Assembly: GCA_023206055.1 (NCBI GenBank)
Contig: CP065366.1
Span: forward strand, 3,038,001-3,102,000
DNA: 64,000 bases
Direction of reading: 5' to 3'
Source: Vibrio cyclitrophicus
GTDB taxonomy: Bacteria > Pseudomonadota > Gammaproteobacteria > Enterobacterales > Vibrionaceae
Part shown: positions 25,048-34,238 of the stretch, in pieces
Layout of the letters: each line of letters starts with the position of its first letter
How positions within the stretch are numbered: position 1 is the stretch's first letter
Notes under the pieces: generated by a model
The model's database searches: none
Seen by the model: only the letters and a program-made list of their open reading frames with translations
Told to the model about the DNA's origin: nothing
Position numbers and translations under genes: made by a program

Positions 25048-26475
25048 TTACTTCTTCTTTTTCACTGCTTTTTTGTTTGGAAGGTCAGTGATTGAACCTT
25101 CGAATACTTCCGCAGCTAGACCAACAGACTCGTGTAGAGTTGGGTGAGCGTGGATAGTAAGAGCGATATCTTCTGCGTCACAACCCATTTCGATTGCTAG
25201 GCCGATTTCGCCAAGAAGTTCACCGCCGTTAGTACCAACAACAGCACCACCGATTACGCGATGAGTATCTTTATCGAAGATCATCTTAGTCATACCGTCG
25301 GCACAGTCAGAAGCGATTGCACGACCAGAAGCAGCCCAAGGGAAAGTCGCAACTTCGTAGTTTAGGCCTTCCGCTTTCGCTTCTTTCTCAGTCTTACCTA
25401 CCCAAGCAACTTCTGGCTCAGTGTACGCAATTGATGGGATTACTTTAGGGTCGAAATAGTGCTTCTTACCAGAGATAACTTCAGCAGCTACGTGACCTTC
25501 ATGCACACCTTTGTGAGCAAGCATTGGTTGACCAACAACGTCACCGATCGCGTGGATGTGAGGAACGTTAGTACGCATTTGCTTATCAACATTGATGAAA
25601 CCACGCTCATCAACTTCGATACCCGCTTTTTCAGCATCGATAAGTGCACCGTTTGGAACACGACCGATAGCAACAAGAACAGCATCGTAGCGCTCAGCTT
25701 CAGCTGGTGCTTTTTTGCCTTCCATTGAAACGTAGATACCGTCTTCTTTCGCTTCAACAGCAGTTACTTTAGTTTCAAGCATTAGCTTGAACTTGTTCTT
25801 GATACGTTTAGTGAAGACTTTAACGATGTCTTTATCCGCAGCTGGGATAACTTGATCGAACATCTCAACAACTTCAACTTTAGAACCTAGAGAGTGGTAA
25901 ACCGTACCCATCTCAAGACCGATGATACCGCCGCCCATGATAAGCAGTTTTTCAGGTACTTCGTTTAGTTCTAGTGCATCCGTAGAATCCCAAATACGTG
26001 GGTCTTCATGTGGGATGAAAGGAAGTTTGATTGGGCGAGAACCCGCTGCAATGATTGCATTATCAAAGTTAATTGTTGTCGTCTCTTCGCCAACAACTTC
26101 GATGCTGTTCGGACCAGTAAACTTACCGAAACCGTTAACAACAGTAACGTTACGCATCTTAGCCATACCGCCAAGACCGCCAGTCAGTTGATCAACTACT
26201 TTGTCTTTCCAGATACGAACTTTGTTGATGTCCGTTTGTGGCTCGCCGAATACAACGCCGTGCTCTGCCATCGCTTTTGCTTCTTCAATTACTTTAGATA
26301 CGTGAAGAAGTGCTTTTGATGGAATACAACCAACGTTTAGACATACACCACCAAGAGTGCTGTAACGTTCAACTAGTACTGTTTCTAGACCTAAATCCGC
26401 ACAACGGAATGCCGCTGAGTAACCAGCAGGGCCTGAACCAAGTACAACAACTTGGGCTTTAATTTCTTTGCTCAT
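25048..26475 (-). CDS. lpdA: Dihydrolipoamide dehydrogenase (E3)
   Basis: FAD enzyme that reoxidises lipoyl groups in the pyruvate and 2-oxoglutarate dehydrogenase complexes and passes electrons to NAD+. 475 residues. FAD-binding VVVLGSGPAGYSAAF, redox disulfide in GGVCLNVGCIPSK, NAD-binding MGGGIIGLEMG and the C-terminal catalytic HAHPTLHE (His-Glu dyad) are all present. It follows aceEF on the same strand after 242 bp, long enough for its own promoter, as in E. coli. Confidence 0.97.
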   Translation of the reverse strand: MSKEIKAQVVVLGSGPAGYSAAFRCADLGLETVLVERYSTLGGVCLNVGCIPSKALLHVSKVIEEAKAMAEHGVVFGEPQTDINKVRIWKDKVVDQLTGGLGGMAKMRNVTVVNGFGKFTGPNSIEVVGEETTTINFDNAIIAAGSRPIKLPFIPHEDPRIWDSTDALELNEVPEKLLIMGGGIIGLEMGTVYHSLGSKVEVVEMFDQVIPAADKDIVKVFTKRIKNKFKLMLETKVTAVEAKEDGIYVSMEGKKAPAEAERYDAVLVAIGRVPNGALIDAEKAGIEVDERGFINVDKQMRTNVPHIHAIGDVVGQPMLAHKGVHEGHVAAEVISGKKHYFDPKVIPSIAYTEPEVAWVGKTEKEAKAEGLNYEVATFPWAASGRAIASDCADGMTKMIFDKDTHRVIGGAVVGTNGGELLGEIGLAIEMGCDAEDIALTIHAHPTLHESVGLAAEVFEGSITDLPNKKAVKKKK

Positions 26476-26678
26476 TGTGACCTCTTGTAGTCATTATCCC
26501 TAACAGGCTGAGTAGATATTCTTAAAATTATTGGGCTTTCAAACAGGAAACATTTTACAGAGATGTTAACAGTGTGAAAGTAGCTTTAAGTTAGCCTGTG
26601 AGCTAGACAACAATTCCCCATCAGATTATGAGAAATGCAGGAAACTGTTCTCTAAAAATAGTCTTTATATAAAGAATT

Positions 26679-26700
26679 AAGGTGACCCGAAAGTCACCTT
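26679..26700 (-). terminator. Probable aceF terminator
   Basis: Minus-strand hairpin AAGGTGAC / GTCACCTT followed by AATTCTTT, 18 bp after the aceF stop. The U-tract is weak, so read-through into lpdA is possible. Confidence 0.55.
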
Positions 26701-26717
26701 AATAATTACTTTCTCAA

Positions 26718-28613
26718 TTACAGTACTAGACGACGAATGTCAGATAGTGCGCTGTTTAAGAAAGTAATGAAGCGTGCACCTTCTGCACCATCGATCACAC
26801 GGTGATCGTATGATAGAGACAGTGGAAGCTGTAGACGTGGTTGGAACTCTTTACCATTCCAAACTGGCTTAATCTCAGACTTAGATACACCTAGGATACC
26901 TACTTCTGGAGCATTTACGATTGGAGTAAATGCAGTACCGCCAATACCACCAAGGCTAGAGATTGTGAAACAACCGCCTTGCATGTCTGCCGCTGTTAGC
27001 TTACCAGAGCGTGCTTTCTTAGAAACAGCCATTAGCTCTTCAGATAACTCGTAAATGCCTTTCTTGTTCACGTCTTTGAATACAGGAACAACTAGACCGT
27101 TTGGTGTATCAACAGCGATACCCACGTTTACGTACTTCTTAAGAATGATGCTTTCGCCATCTTCAGAAAGAGAAGAGTTAAACGCTGGGAATGCTTCTAG
27201 CGCTTTAGCAACAGCTTTCATGATGAACACAAGTGGAGTGATCTTCATACCAGTGTCTTTCTTCGCTTCGATTGCGTTCTGTTCTTTACGGAATGCTTCT
27301 AGCTCAGTGATGTCTGCGTTATCCCACTGTGTAACGTGAGGGATCATTACCCAGTTACGGTGCAGGTTAGCGCCAGAGATCTTCTTAATCTTAGACAGCT
27401 TCTGAACTTCAGTTTCGCCGAACTTGCTGAAGTCAACTTTTGGCCATGGTAGTAGACCAAGAGCAGAACCGTCGCCGCCTTTGCCAGATGCCGCAGCACC
27501 AGACTCTAGACGCTTAAGTGCATCTTTAACGTAAGACTGAACGTCTTCTTTAAGGATACGGCTCTTACGACCAGTACCTTTAACCTTAGAAAGGTTAACG
27601 CCAAATTCGCGAGCAAGACGACGAACTACTGGAGAAGCGTGCGCGTAGTCACCGTTCTCTTGGAAGTCGCCAGCTGCTGCTGGAGCCGCTGCTGGAGCTT
27701 CTGCTTTAGGAGCAGGTGCCGCCGCTGGAGCTGCTGCTTGTGCAGGTGCTGCAACAGGAGCAGGCGCTGCGCCTTCAACTACGAAAGTCATGATTAGAGA
27801 GCCAGTTGACACTGTGTCGCCAGCTGCAATCTTGATTTCTTTTACTGTACCAGCGAATGGTGCTGGAACTTCCATTGAAGCTTTGTCGCCTTCAACAGTA
27901 ATTAGAGATTGCTCTTCTTCTACTGTATCGCCAACCGCTACCATGATTTCAGTAACTTCTACTTCGTCACCACCGATATCAGGAACGTTCACTTCTTTCT
28001 CAGCAGATGCTGCTGGAGCCGCTGCAACTGGTGCCGCCGCTGGAGCAGGATCTGCTGCAACTGGAGCGCCAGAACCTGCCACTTCAAATACCATTACTAG
28101 AGAACCAGTAGATACTGAGTCACCAGAAGCGATCTTGATTTCTTTCACGATACCAGCGAATGGTGCAGGAACTTCCATTGAAGCCTTGTCACCTTCAACA
28201 GTAAGAAGAGATTGCTCTTCTTCTACTACGTCGCCGATAGCGACCATGATTTCAGTTACTTCAACTTCATCACCGCCGATATCAGGAACGTGAACTTCTT
28301 TAAGCTCAGCCGCCGCTGCAGGAGCAGCTGCAACAGGTGCCGCCGCTTCAACTGCTGGCGCAGCCGGTGCTGCTGCAGCACCTTCCGCTTCGAAGATCAT
28401 GATAAGAGAACCAGTAGAAACAGAATCACCTTCTGAGATCTTGATTTCTTTAACGATACCCGCTTGAGACGCAGGAACTTCCATTGAAGCTTTGTCGCCT
28501 TCAACAGTAATAAGTGACTGCTCTTCTTCAACCTTGTCGCCAACGTTTACAAGAATCTCAGTTACTTCAACCTCGTCAGCACCGATGTCTGGTACATTAA
28601 TTTCGATTGTCAT
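26718..28613 (-). CDS. aceF: Pyruvate dehydrogenase E2 (dihydrolipoamide acetyltransferase)
   Basis: Core of the pyruvate dehydrogenase complex; transfers acetyl groups from lipoyl-lysine to CoA. 631 residues: three lipoyl domains (about 1-77, 107-182, 208-283), each with the lipoyl-lysine motif EGDKASMEVPA, joined by long Ala/Pro linkers; then a peripheral subunit-binding domain (HASPVVRRLAREFGVN, about 327-365) and the catalytic domain ending near SYDHRVIDGAEGARF with the HxxxDG active site. The three-lipoyl design equals that of E. coli. Strong DNA similarity among the lipoyl repeats is visible. It lies 26 bp after aceE. Confidence 0.97.
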   Translation of the reverse strand: MTIEINVPDIGADEVEVTEILVNVGDKVEEEQSLITVEGDKASMEVPASQAGIVKEIKISEGDSVSTGSLIMIFEAEGAAAAPAAPAVEAAAPVAAAPAAAAELKEVHVPDIGGDEVEVTEIMVAIGDVVEEEQSLLTVEGDKASMEVPAPFAGIVKEIKIASGDSVSTGSLVMVFEVAGSGAPVAADPAPAAAPVAAAPAASAEKEVNVPDIGGDEVEVTEIMVAVGDTVEEEQSLITVEGDKASMEVPAPFAGTVKEIKIAAGDTVSTGSLIMTFVVEGAAPAPVAAPAQAAAPAAAPAPKAEAPAAAPAAAGDFQENGDYAHASPVVRRLAREFGVNLSKVKGTGRKSRILKEDVQSYVKDALKRLESGAAASGKGGDGSALGLLPWPKVDFSKFGETEVQKLSKIKKISGANLHRNWVMIPHVTQWDNADITELEAFRKEQNAIEAKKDTGMKITPLVFIMKAVAKALEAFPAFNSSLSEDGESIILKKYVNVGIAVDTPNGLVVPVFKDVNKKGIYELSEELMAVSKKARSGKLTAADMQGGCFTISSLGGIGGTAFTPIVNAPEVGILGVSKSEIKPVWNGKEFQPRLQLPLSLSYDHRVIDGAEGARFITFLNSALSDIRRLVL

Positions 28614-28639
28614 TGTATTTACCTACCTTAATGCCAGTC

Positions 28640-31303
28640 TTATGCGTATTGCGGGTTAATTTTGTCTGCGTCGATGCCGAATTTAGCAATTGCTTCAGCA
28701 ACTACTGATTTCTCAACATCACCACGTTTAGCCAGTTCAGTAAGCGCAGCAACTACAACGTAGCCTGCATTTACTTCAAAGTGACGACGTAGATTTTCAC
28801 GGCTGTCTGAACGACCGAAACCGTCAGTACCAAGTACTTTGTAAGACTCAGAAGGCATGAATGCACGTACTTGCTCAGCGTAGTTCTTCATGTAATCGGT
28901 TACTGCGATTGCAGGCTCGTTACCAAGAACAGTTGTGATGTACGGTACTTTATCTTCAGCTTCTGGGTGAAGCATGTTGTCACGCTCTACCGCTTGGCCG
29001 TCACGAGTCAGTTCGTTGAACGACGTTACAGAGAACACGTCAGATGCTACGCCGTACTCTTCGCTCAAGATCTTAGCGGCTTTACGCGCTTCGTTCATGA
29101 TAGTACCAGAGCTCATTAGCTGAACTTTAGACTTAGTACCAGAGTAAGACTCAAGCTTGTAGATACCCTTACGAATGCCTTCTTCAGCGCCTTCAGGCAT
29201 TGCTGGCATTGCGTAGTTCTCGTTCATTACTGTTAGGTAGTAGTAAACGTTCTCTTGGTTCTCACCGTACATGCGACGGATACCGTCTTGCATGATAACC
29301 GCTAGCTCGTAAGCAAACGTTGGGTCGTAAGAGATACAGTTAGGTACTGTGTTCGCCATAATGTGCGAGTGGCCATCTTCGTGCTGTAGACCTTCGCCGT
29401 TTAGCGTTGTACGGCCTGCAGTTGCACCAAGTAGGAAACCACGAGCTTGTTGGTCACCTGCTAACCAAGCCATGTCACCAATACGTTGGAAACCGAACAT
29501 TGAGTAGTAGATGTAGAACGGGATCATCGGTAGATCGTTTGTGCTGTATGACGTTGCAGCTGCAACCCATGAAGCCATAGAACCTAGTTCGTTGATACCT
29601 TCTTGAAGAACTTGACCAGAAGTCGCTTCTTTGTAGTAAGAAACGATGCCTTTATCTTCAGGCGTGTAGTCTTGACCGTGTGGGTTGTAGATACCAATCT
29701 GACGGAATAGACCTTCCATACCAAATGTACGAGCTTCATCACAGATGATAGGAACAATGTTCTTACCAATGTTCTTATCTTTAAGAAGAATGTTTAGCGT
29801 ACGTACATAAGCCATAGTTGTAGAGATATCACGCTTCTGTTCACCCAGTAGAGGTGCGAACGCGTCTAGCTCAGGAACTTTGAACTCTTGAGTGAATTTT
29901 GGCAGACGCTGAGGTGTGTAACCGTGTAGAGCGTTACGGCGAGCGTGCATGTATTCGTATTCAGCAGAACCTTCTTCCAGTTTTAGGTATGGAAGTTCAG
30001 CGATTTTCTCGTCTGAAAGGATGTCTTCTAGGCCTAGGCGATCACGTAGGTGTTGAACATGAGTCATGTCCATTTTCTTAACACCGTGTGCAATGTTCTT
30101 ACCTTCAGCTGCATCACCCATGCCGTAACCTTTTACAGTTTTAGCTAGGATTACAGTTGGCTTACCGTTTGTCTCTTTTGCATTGTTGAATGCAGCAAAC
30201 AGTTTAGAAGAATCGTGACCACCACGCTTAAGAGCGAAGATTTCGTCGTCAGTCATGTCTGCAACTAGTGCAGCTGTTTCTGGGTACTTACCAAAGAAGT
30301 GCTCACGTACGTATGCGCCATCTTTAGATTTGAATGTCTGGTAGTCACCGTCGATAGTTTCATTCATTAGTTGAAGAAGCTTACCAGTCGTGTCTTTAGC
30401 CAGTAGTGAATCCCAGTTGCTACCCCAGATAACTTTAACAACGTTCCAACCTGCGCCTTTGAATAGGCCTTCAAGTTCTTGAATGATGCTACCGTTACCC
30501 ATTACAGGGCCGTCTAGACGCTGTAGGTTACAGTTGATTAGGAAACATAGGTTGTCTAGCTTCTCACGCGCAGCGAAAGAGATAGCACCACGTGATTCTG
30601 GCTCATCCATCTCACCGTCACCTAGGAACGCGTATACGCGTTGCGCTGAAGTTTCTTTCAGGCCACGGCCGTCAAGGTACTTAAGGAAGCGCGCTTGGTA
30701 GATCGCAGAGATAGGACCAAGACCCATAGATACTGTCGGGAACTGCCAGAACTCAGGCATCAGTTTCGGGTGCGGGTAAGAAGGGATACCTTTACCATCA
30801 ACTTCTTGACGGAAGTTATCTAGCTGTTCTTCAGTTAGACGACCTTCAACGAATGCACGAGAGTAGATACCTGGAGAGATGTGACCTTGGTAATAAACTA
30901 GATCGCCACCGTCCGTCTCATTTGGAGCACGGAAGAAGTGGTTGAAACATACTTCGTAGAACGCTGCTGCTGACTGGTAAGAAGCCATGTGACCACCAAG
31001 GTCTAGGTCTTTCTTAGAAGCACGCAATACGATCATGATTGCGTTCCAGCGAATAATCGAACGAATACGACGCTCAAGAGTTACGTCACCAGGGTAAGCT
31101 GGCTCTTGTGCTGCTGGAATTGTGTTGATGTAGTTCGTGTTGATGCCTGTAGCCATATCAACACCATCTAAACGCGCTTTATCTAGAACTTGTTCTAGTA
31201 AAAACTGTGCACGTTCTACACCTTCTTCACGTACTACTGACTCAAGAGCTTCTAACCAATCTTGAGTTTCCAGAGCATCAACGTCATGCTTCATGTCAGA
31301 CAT
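28640..31303 (-). CDS. aceE: Pyruvate dehydrogenase E1 component
   Basis: Thiamine-diphosphate enzyme decarboxylating pyruvate and acetylating E2; 887 residues, same as E. coli AceE (homodimeric type). The ThDP motif begins GDGEMDEPESRGAI and ends LINCN. The family sequences GHISPGIYSRAFVEGRL, EDGHSHIMANTVPN and the C-terminal VLGTDGFGRSDSRENLRRHFEV are intact. It lies between pdhR and aceF in the pdhR-aceEF operon, with a terminator-like hairpin in the 62-bp gap before it. Confidence 0.97.
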   Translation of the reverse strand: MSDMKHDVDALETQDWLEALESVVREEGVERAQFLLEQVLDKARLDGVDMATGINTNYINTIPAAQEPAYPGDVTLERRIRSIIRWNAIMIVLRASKKDLDLGGHMASYQSAAAFYEVCFNHFFRAPNETDGGDLVYYQGHISPGIYSRAFVEGRLTEEQLDNFRQEVDGKGIPSYPHPKLMPEFWQFPTVSMGLGPISAIYQARFLKYLDGRGLKETSAQRVYAFLGDGEMDEPESRGAISFAAREKLDNLCFLINCNLQRLDGPVMGNGSIIQELEGLFKGAGWNVVKVIWGSNWDSLLAKDTTGKLLQLMNETIDGDYQTFKSKDGAYVREHFFGKYPETAALVADMTDDEIFALKRGGHDSSKLFAAFNNAKETNGKPTVILAKTVKGYGMGDAAEGKNIAHGVKKMDMTHVQHLRDRLGLEDILSDEKIAELPYLKLEEGSAEYEYMHARRNALHGYTPQRLPKFTQEFKVPELDAFAPLLGEQKRDISTTMAYVRTLNILLKDKNIGKNIVPIICDEARTFGMEGLFRQIGIYNPHGQDYTPEDKGIVSYYKEATSGQVLQEGINELGSMASWVAAATSYSTNDLPMIPFYIYYSMFGFQRIGDMAWLAGDQQARGFLLGATAGRTTLNGEGLQHEDGHSHIMANTVPNCISYDPTFAYELAVIMQDGIRRMYGENQENVYYYLTVMNENYAMPAMPEGAEEGIRKGIYKLESYSGTKSKVQLMSSGTIMNEARKAAKILSEEYGVASDVFSVTSFNELTRDGQAVERDNMLHPEAEDKVPYITTVLGNEPAIAVTDYMKNYAEQVRAFMPSESYKVLGTDGFGRSDSRENLRRHFEVNAGYVVVAALTELAKRGDVEKSVVAEAIAKFGIDADKINPQYA

Positions 31304-31345
31304 GGCGATCTATCCTTTTTGTTAGTTGGATTCTACTAAACACGT

Positions 31346-31368
31346 AAAAAGCCGAAGTATTACGGCTA
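31346..31368 (-). terminator. Attenuator-like hairpin between pdhR and aceE
   Basis: On the minus strand AGCCG-TAATACTT-CGGCT is followed by TTTTACG. The hairpin overlaps the pdhR stop codon and lies about 45 bp before the aceE start. The stem is short, so partial termination is the more likely effect. Confidence 0.45.
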
Positions 31369-32127
31369 TTTACCCTGTTGGATTCGACGTAAAGAACGTT
31401 CGCGGCGCGATTCTTCTTTGGTCAAATCCATCAATGTTTCTTCGATGTAAGCTAAATGAGAGTGTGACATTTCACGTGCCTGTTCTGGCTGTCCTGAAAC
31501 GATCGCATCCACAATGTTAGCTCGATGTATACTCACTTTCTCCACAACGTCTTTACGACGATGCAACAGCTTTAAATTTTCTAAGACGTTTTGTTCGAGC
31601 AACGGAGCCAAGCTACGAACAATGTGCAGTAACACCACATTGTGCGCTGCCTCTGTTAAAGCAATAAGAAATGCCATCACAGCTGCAGATTCGGCTTCAA
31701 TATCACCCTTATCTTGCGCACCGCGAATTTTTTCTTGGCATGCTTGAATTCGAGCAAAGTCTTCATCAGTGCCACGTAATGCCGCGAAGTAAGCCGAAAT
31801 CCCTTCCATCGCATGACGCGATTCCAACAAGTCGAGTTGGGTTTCAGAATGGGAGGACAACAAATTAAGCAAAGGATCTGAAAAGCTTTTCCAGATATTT
31901 TCGCTAACAAACGTACCTCCACCTTGACGGCGAGTAAGCAAGCGTTTTGCTTCTAAACGTTGTATCGCTTCTCGGATTGAAGGACGAGACACATCGAACT
32001 GTTTCGCCAGTTCGCGCTCAGGCGGCAGCTGCTGCCCTGGAGCCAGTGTTCCTTCCACTATCAACCTTTCTAACTCTTGTTCGATAACGTCCGAGAGTTT
32101 TGGCTGACGAATCCTTTGATAAGCCAT
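31366..32127 (-). CDS. pdhR: Pyruvate dehydrogenase complex repressor PdhR
   Basis: GntR/FadR-family repressor that releases DNA when pyruvate binds; 253 residues. The winged helix-turn-helix is near residues 8-75 (ELAKQFDVSRPSIREAIQRLEAKRLLTRRQGGGTFV), followed by the helical FCD ligand domain. It heads the pdhR-aceEF operon. A near-perfect PdhR operator lies 31-47 bp upstream of its ATG, consistent with autorepression. Confidence 0.95.
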   Translation of the reverse strand: MAYQRIRQPKLSDVIEQELERLIVEGTLAPGQQLPPERELAKQFDVSRPSIREAIQRLEAKRLLTRRQGGGTFVSENIWKSFSDPLLNLLSSHSETQLDLLESRHAMEGISAYFAALRGTDEDFARIQACQEKIRGAQDKGDIEAESAAVMAFLIALTEAAHNVVLLHIVRSLAPLLEQNVLENLKLLHRRKDVVEKVSIHRANIVDAIVSGQPEQAREMSHSHLAYIEETLMDLTKEESRRERSLRRIQQGK

Positions 32128-32157
32128 AGTTTGTTATTCTTCTTTTTCTTCGCTGAC

Positions 32158-32174
32158 AATTGGTATTACCAATT
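32158..32174. promoter_or_regulatory. PdhR operator
   Basis: AATTGGT-ATT-ACCAATT, a 17-bp inverted repeat with perfect arms, identical to the arms of the E. coli PdhR box. It lies in the pdhR promoter region. A sequence resembling an ArcA half-box (ATGTTAA on the minus strand) is at 32191-32206. Confidence 0.85.
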
Positions 32175-32295
32175 TTAAGTTGGGCAGAAATTAACATAAT
32201 TAAAACGCCACTGTCCAGCGTAAAATTGACCTGCATCATAGAATGCAGCGTGAATTAACCACGATTTAACAAATGAAATTTAAAACAGCAACCAA

Positions 32296-32310
32296 ATTGG
32301 TCTTACCATT
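32296..32310. promoter_or_regulatory. Second, weaker PdhR-like box
   Basis: ATTGGTCTTACCATT keeps the TGGT-N3-ACCA core of the PdhR box with one arm degraded. It lies about 137 bp upstream of the first box, so it may act as an auxiliary site. Confidence 0.5.
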
Positions 32311-32610
32311 TACAGAGGTAATACTTTTGGGGAGTGTTCGTGCTAGAAAGTTTCAGGATAAAAATGAATTGTTTCAGAAAGATTAGTGGCACTTGTTTAA
32401 AAATCGAACCGAGCGCACATTTAGGATGGAAATTCTGTTCATAAGTTTTAATAAATATGTGTTTGATAAGCTCGTCACACTCTCAATTTATTGATGCTCT
32501 TCTCTCCACCACTTTCTTTACATAGCAACAACAAAAATTCACAAGTCATTATGCTAGGCGTTGACTAATCAACACCCAACAGCGGTAAGGCCATTATAAA
32601 AAACTGAGGC

Positions 32611-33159
32611 TTAAGCTTTGAGCTTTCCTTTAAATTTCTGCCAATCGAACACCAAGCCAGGGTCAGTTTTACGCAGAGGCGCTATATATTGATGGCCAGT
32701 GATCCGTTGTTCTGTGATCTCTGGAAAATTCGACATTAGAGTATCAGTCAGCTGCGACAAGGATTGATACTGCTGCTCGGTATAAGCCACAAAGTCACTG
32801 CCCTCAAGTTCAATACCAATAGAGTAATCATTACACCTTTCACGTCCAGCAAAGCTCGATTGGCCAGCGTGCCAAGCTCGGTCTAAGAACGAAACAAACT
32901 GCACCACTTCACCATCACGACGAATCAAACAATGTGCAGACACGGCCATTTGGTGAATCACCTGAAAAAACGGGTGTTCAGCAGGGTTCAATTTGCCAGT
33001 GAAAAATTGTTCAATATACGGGCCTCCAAACTCACCGGGAGGCAAACTAATATTGTGAACCACCAGCAGAGAAATATCTTCGACGCTAGGCCTAGCATCA
33101 AAATACGGGGAAGGAACATGCCGAGCGTTGTCGTACCATCCGTTGGAGCTGATCGTCAT
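32611..33159 (-). CDS. ampD: 1,6-anhydro-N-acetylmuramyl-L-alanine amidase
   Basis: Cytoplasmic zinc amidase of peptidoglycan recycling; it removes the peptide from anhydro-muropeptides and so keeps ampC-type induction low. 182 residues from the ATG at 33159 (E. coli 183); the longer frame to 33210 has no family support. Zinc ligands: His in LLVVHNISLPPGEFGG, His in ITGHQYIAPLRKTDPG and the Asp of the same motif; WHAGQSSFAGRERCNDYSIGIELEG is characteristic. It is divergent from nadC with 134 bp between starts, the arrangement known from E. coli. Confidence 0.95.
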   Translation of the reverse strand: MTISSNGWYDNARHVPSPYFDARPSVEDISLLVVHNISLPPGEFGGPYIEQFFTGKLNPAEHPFFQVIHQMAVSAHCLIRRDGEVVQFVSFLDRAWHAGQSSFAGRERCNDYSIGIELEGSDFVAYTEQQYQSLSQLTDTLMSNFPEITEQRITGHQYIAPLRKTDPGLVFDWQKFKGKLKA

Positions 33160-33293
33160 CTTGGTCTCACTTTCTTTTCTGCTAGCACAATAAGATGTGA
33201 CTTTGCCCATAGAGCCGTCGTGCTAGCCTCTTTAATTTGAAGTTAAGCAAGAGTATCATTCCATTCCCACTCCCTTTCAAGATTAGATTTGCG

Positions 33294-34184
33294 ATGAAAA
33301 ACACACATAACAGCCACCAACGCCTTGACTACTTAAAAGAGCAACTGCCTCTAGAGATCACTCGTGCAGTCGCTGAGACTATCCGAGAAGATCTAGGCGG
33401 AACACTCGATCCAGCGGCTGATATTACGGCAAGTCTAATCCCAGCAGACGCAATCAACAGCGCGACCATCATTACCCGTGAACACGGCGTGTTCTGTGGT
33501 AAAGCTTGGGCTAATGAAGTGTTTGAGCAATTGGGCGGTGAAGTAACGATCGAGTGGAATGTAGAAGATGGCGACAAGGTTGAACCAAACCAAACGCTTT
33601 GTACTTTAACTGGCCCAGCACGCGCGCTACTAACGGGCGAGCGTAACGCAATGAACTTCATTCAAACACTGTCTGGTTGTGCGACAGCAACAGCTATCTA
33701 CGCTGACAAGATTAAACACACAGAGTGCCGTCTGTTAGATACTCGTAAAACGATTCCAGGCCTACGTAGCGCACTAAAATACGCTGTGGCTTGTGGTGGC
33801 GGTTTCAATCATCGTATTGGTGTATTCGATGCTTACCTAATCAAAGAAAACCACATCATCGCCTGTGGTGGCATTGAGAAAGCTATCTCTACGGCAAAAG
33901 AGCTTAACCCAGGTAAGCCTGTAGAAGTTGAAACAGAAAGCCTAGAAGAGTTAGAGCAAGCAATCAACGCTGGCGCAGACATCATCATGCTAGACAACTT
34001 CACTACCGACATGATGCGTGAAGCGGTTAAAATTAACGCTGGCCGTGCCGCATTAGAGAACTCAGGCAATGTAACTCTAGACACTATCGCAGAGTTTGCT
34101 GAAACGGGTGTTGATTACATCTCGGTAGGCGCACTCACTAAGCACTTAAAAGCGATGGATTTATCTATGAGATTCAAAGCTTAA
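33294..34184 (+). CDS. nadC: Nicotinate-nucleotide pyrophosphorylase (carboxylating)
   Basis: Quinolinate phosphoribosyltransferase in de novo NAD synthesis. 296 residues from the ATG at 33294 (E. coli 297); the frame opens at a TTG at 33237 but the extra 19 residues do not fit the family. Motifs: EDLGGTLDPAADITASLIP, LLTGERNAMNFIQTLSG, LDTRKTIPGLRSALKYAV (substrate arginines and lysine), and GADIIMLDNF. An IS element is inserted 20 bp after the stop and separates the gene from its terminator at 35527-35553. Confidence 0.96.
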   Translation: MKNTHNSHQRLDYLKEQLPLEITRAVAETIREDLGGTLDPAADITASLIPADAINSATIITREHGVFCGKAWANEVFEQLGGEVTIEWNVEDGDKVEPNQTLCTLTGPARALLTGERNAMNFIQTLSGCATATAIYADKIKHTECRLLDTRKTIPGLRSALKYAVACGGGFNHRIGVFDAYLIKENHIIACGGIEKAISTAKELNPGKPVEVETESLEELEQAINAGADIIMLDNFTTDMMREAVKINAGRAALENSGNVTLDTIAEFAETGVDYISVGALTKHLKAMDLSMRFKA

Positions 34185-34238
34185 TTTATTGAAATATAAA
34201 TAGCTGTCTCGTCCTAAAATACGTTGACAGTATTTCTA

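Larger units (their letters stand above)
32128..32610. other. Intergenic region between pdhR and ampD
   Basis: 483 bp. The half next to pdhR contains the two PdhR boxes and the operon promoter. The half from about 32320 to 32610 is AT-rich, and I saw no gene, clear hairpin or repeat in it. Confidence 0.6.

Noticed and set aside
27790..28293. Long open frame on the plus strand opposite aceF
   Set aside because: Low-complexity Thr/Ser/Ala translation that mirrors the aceF lipoyl repeats and linkers; no start signal and no family resemblance.
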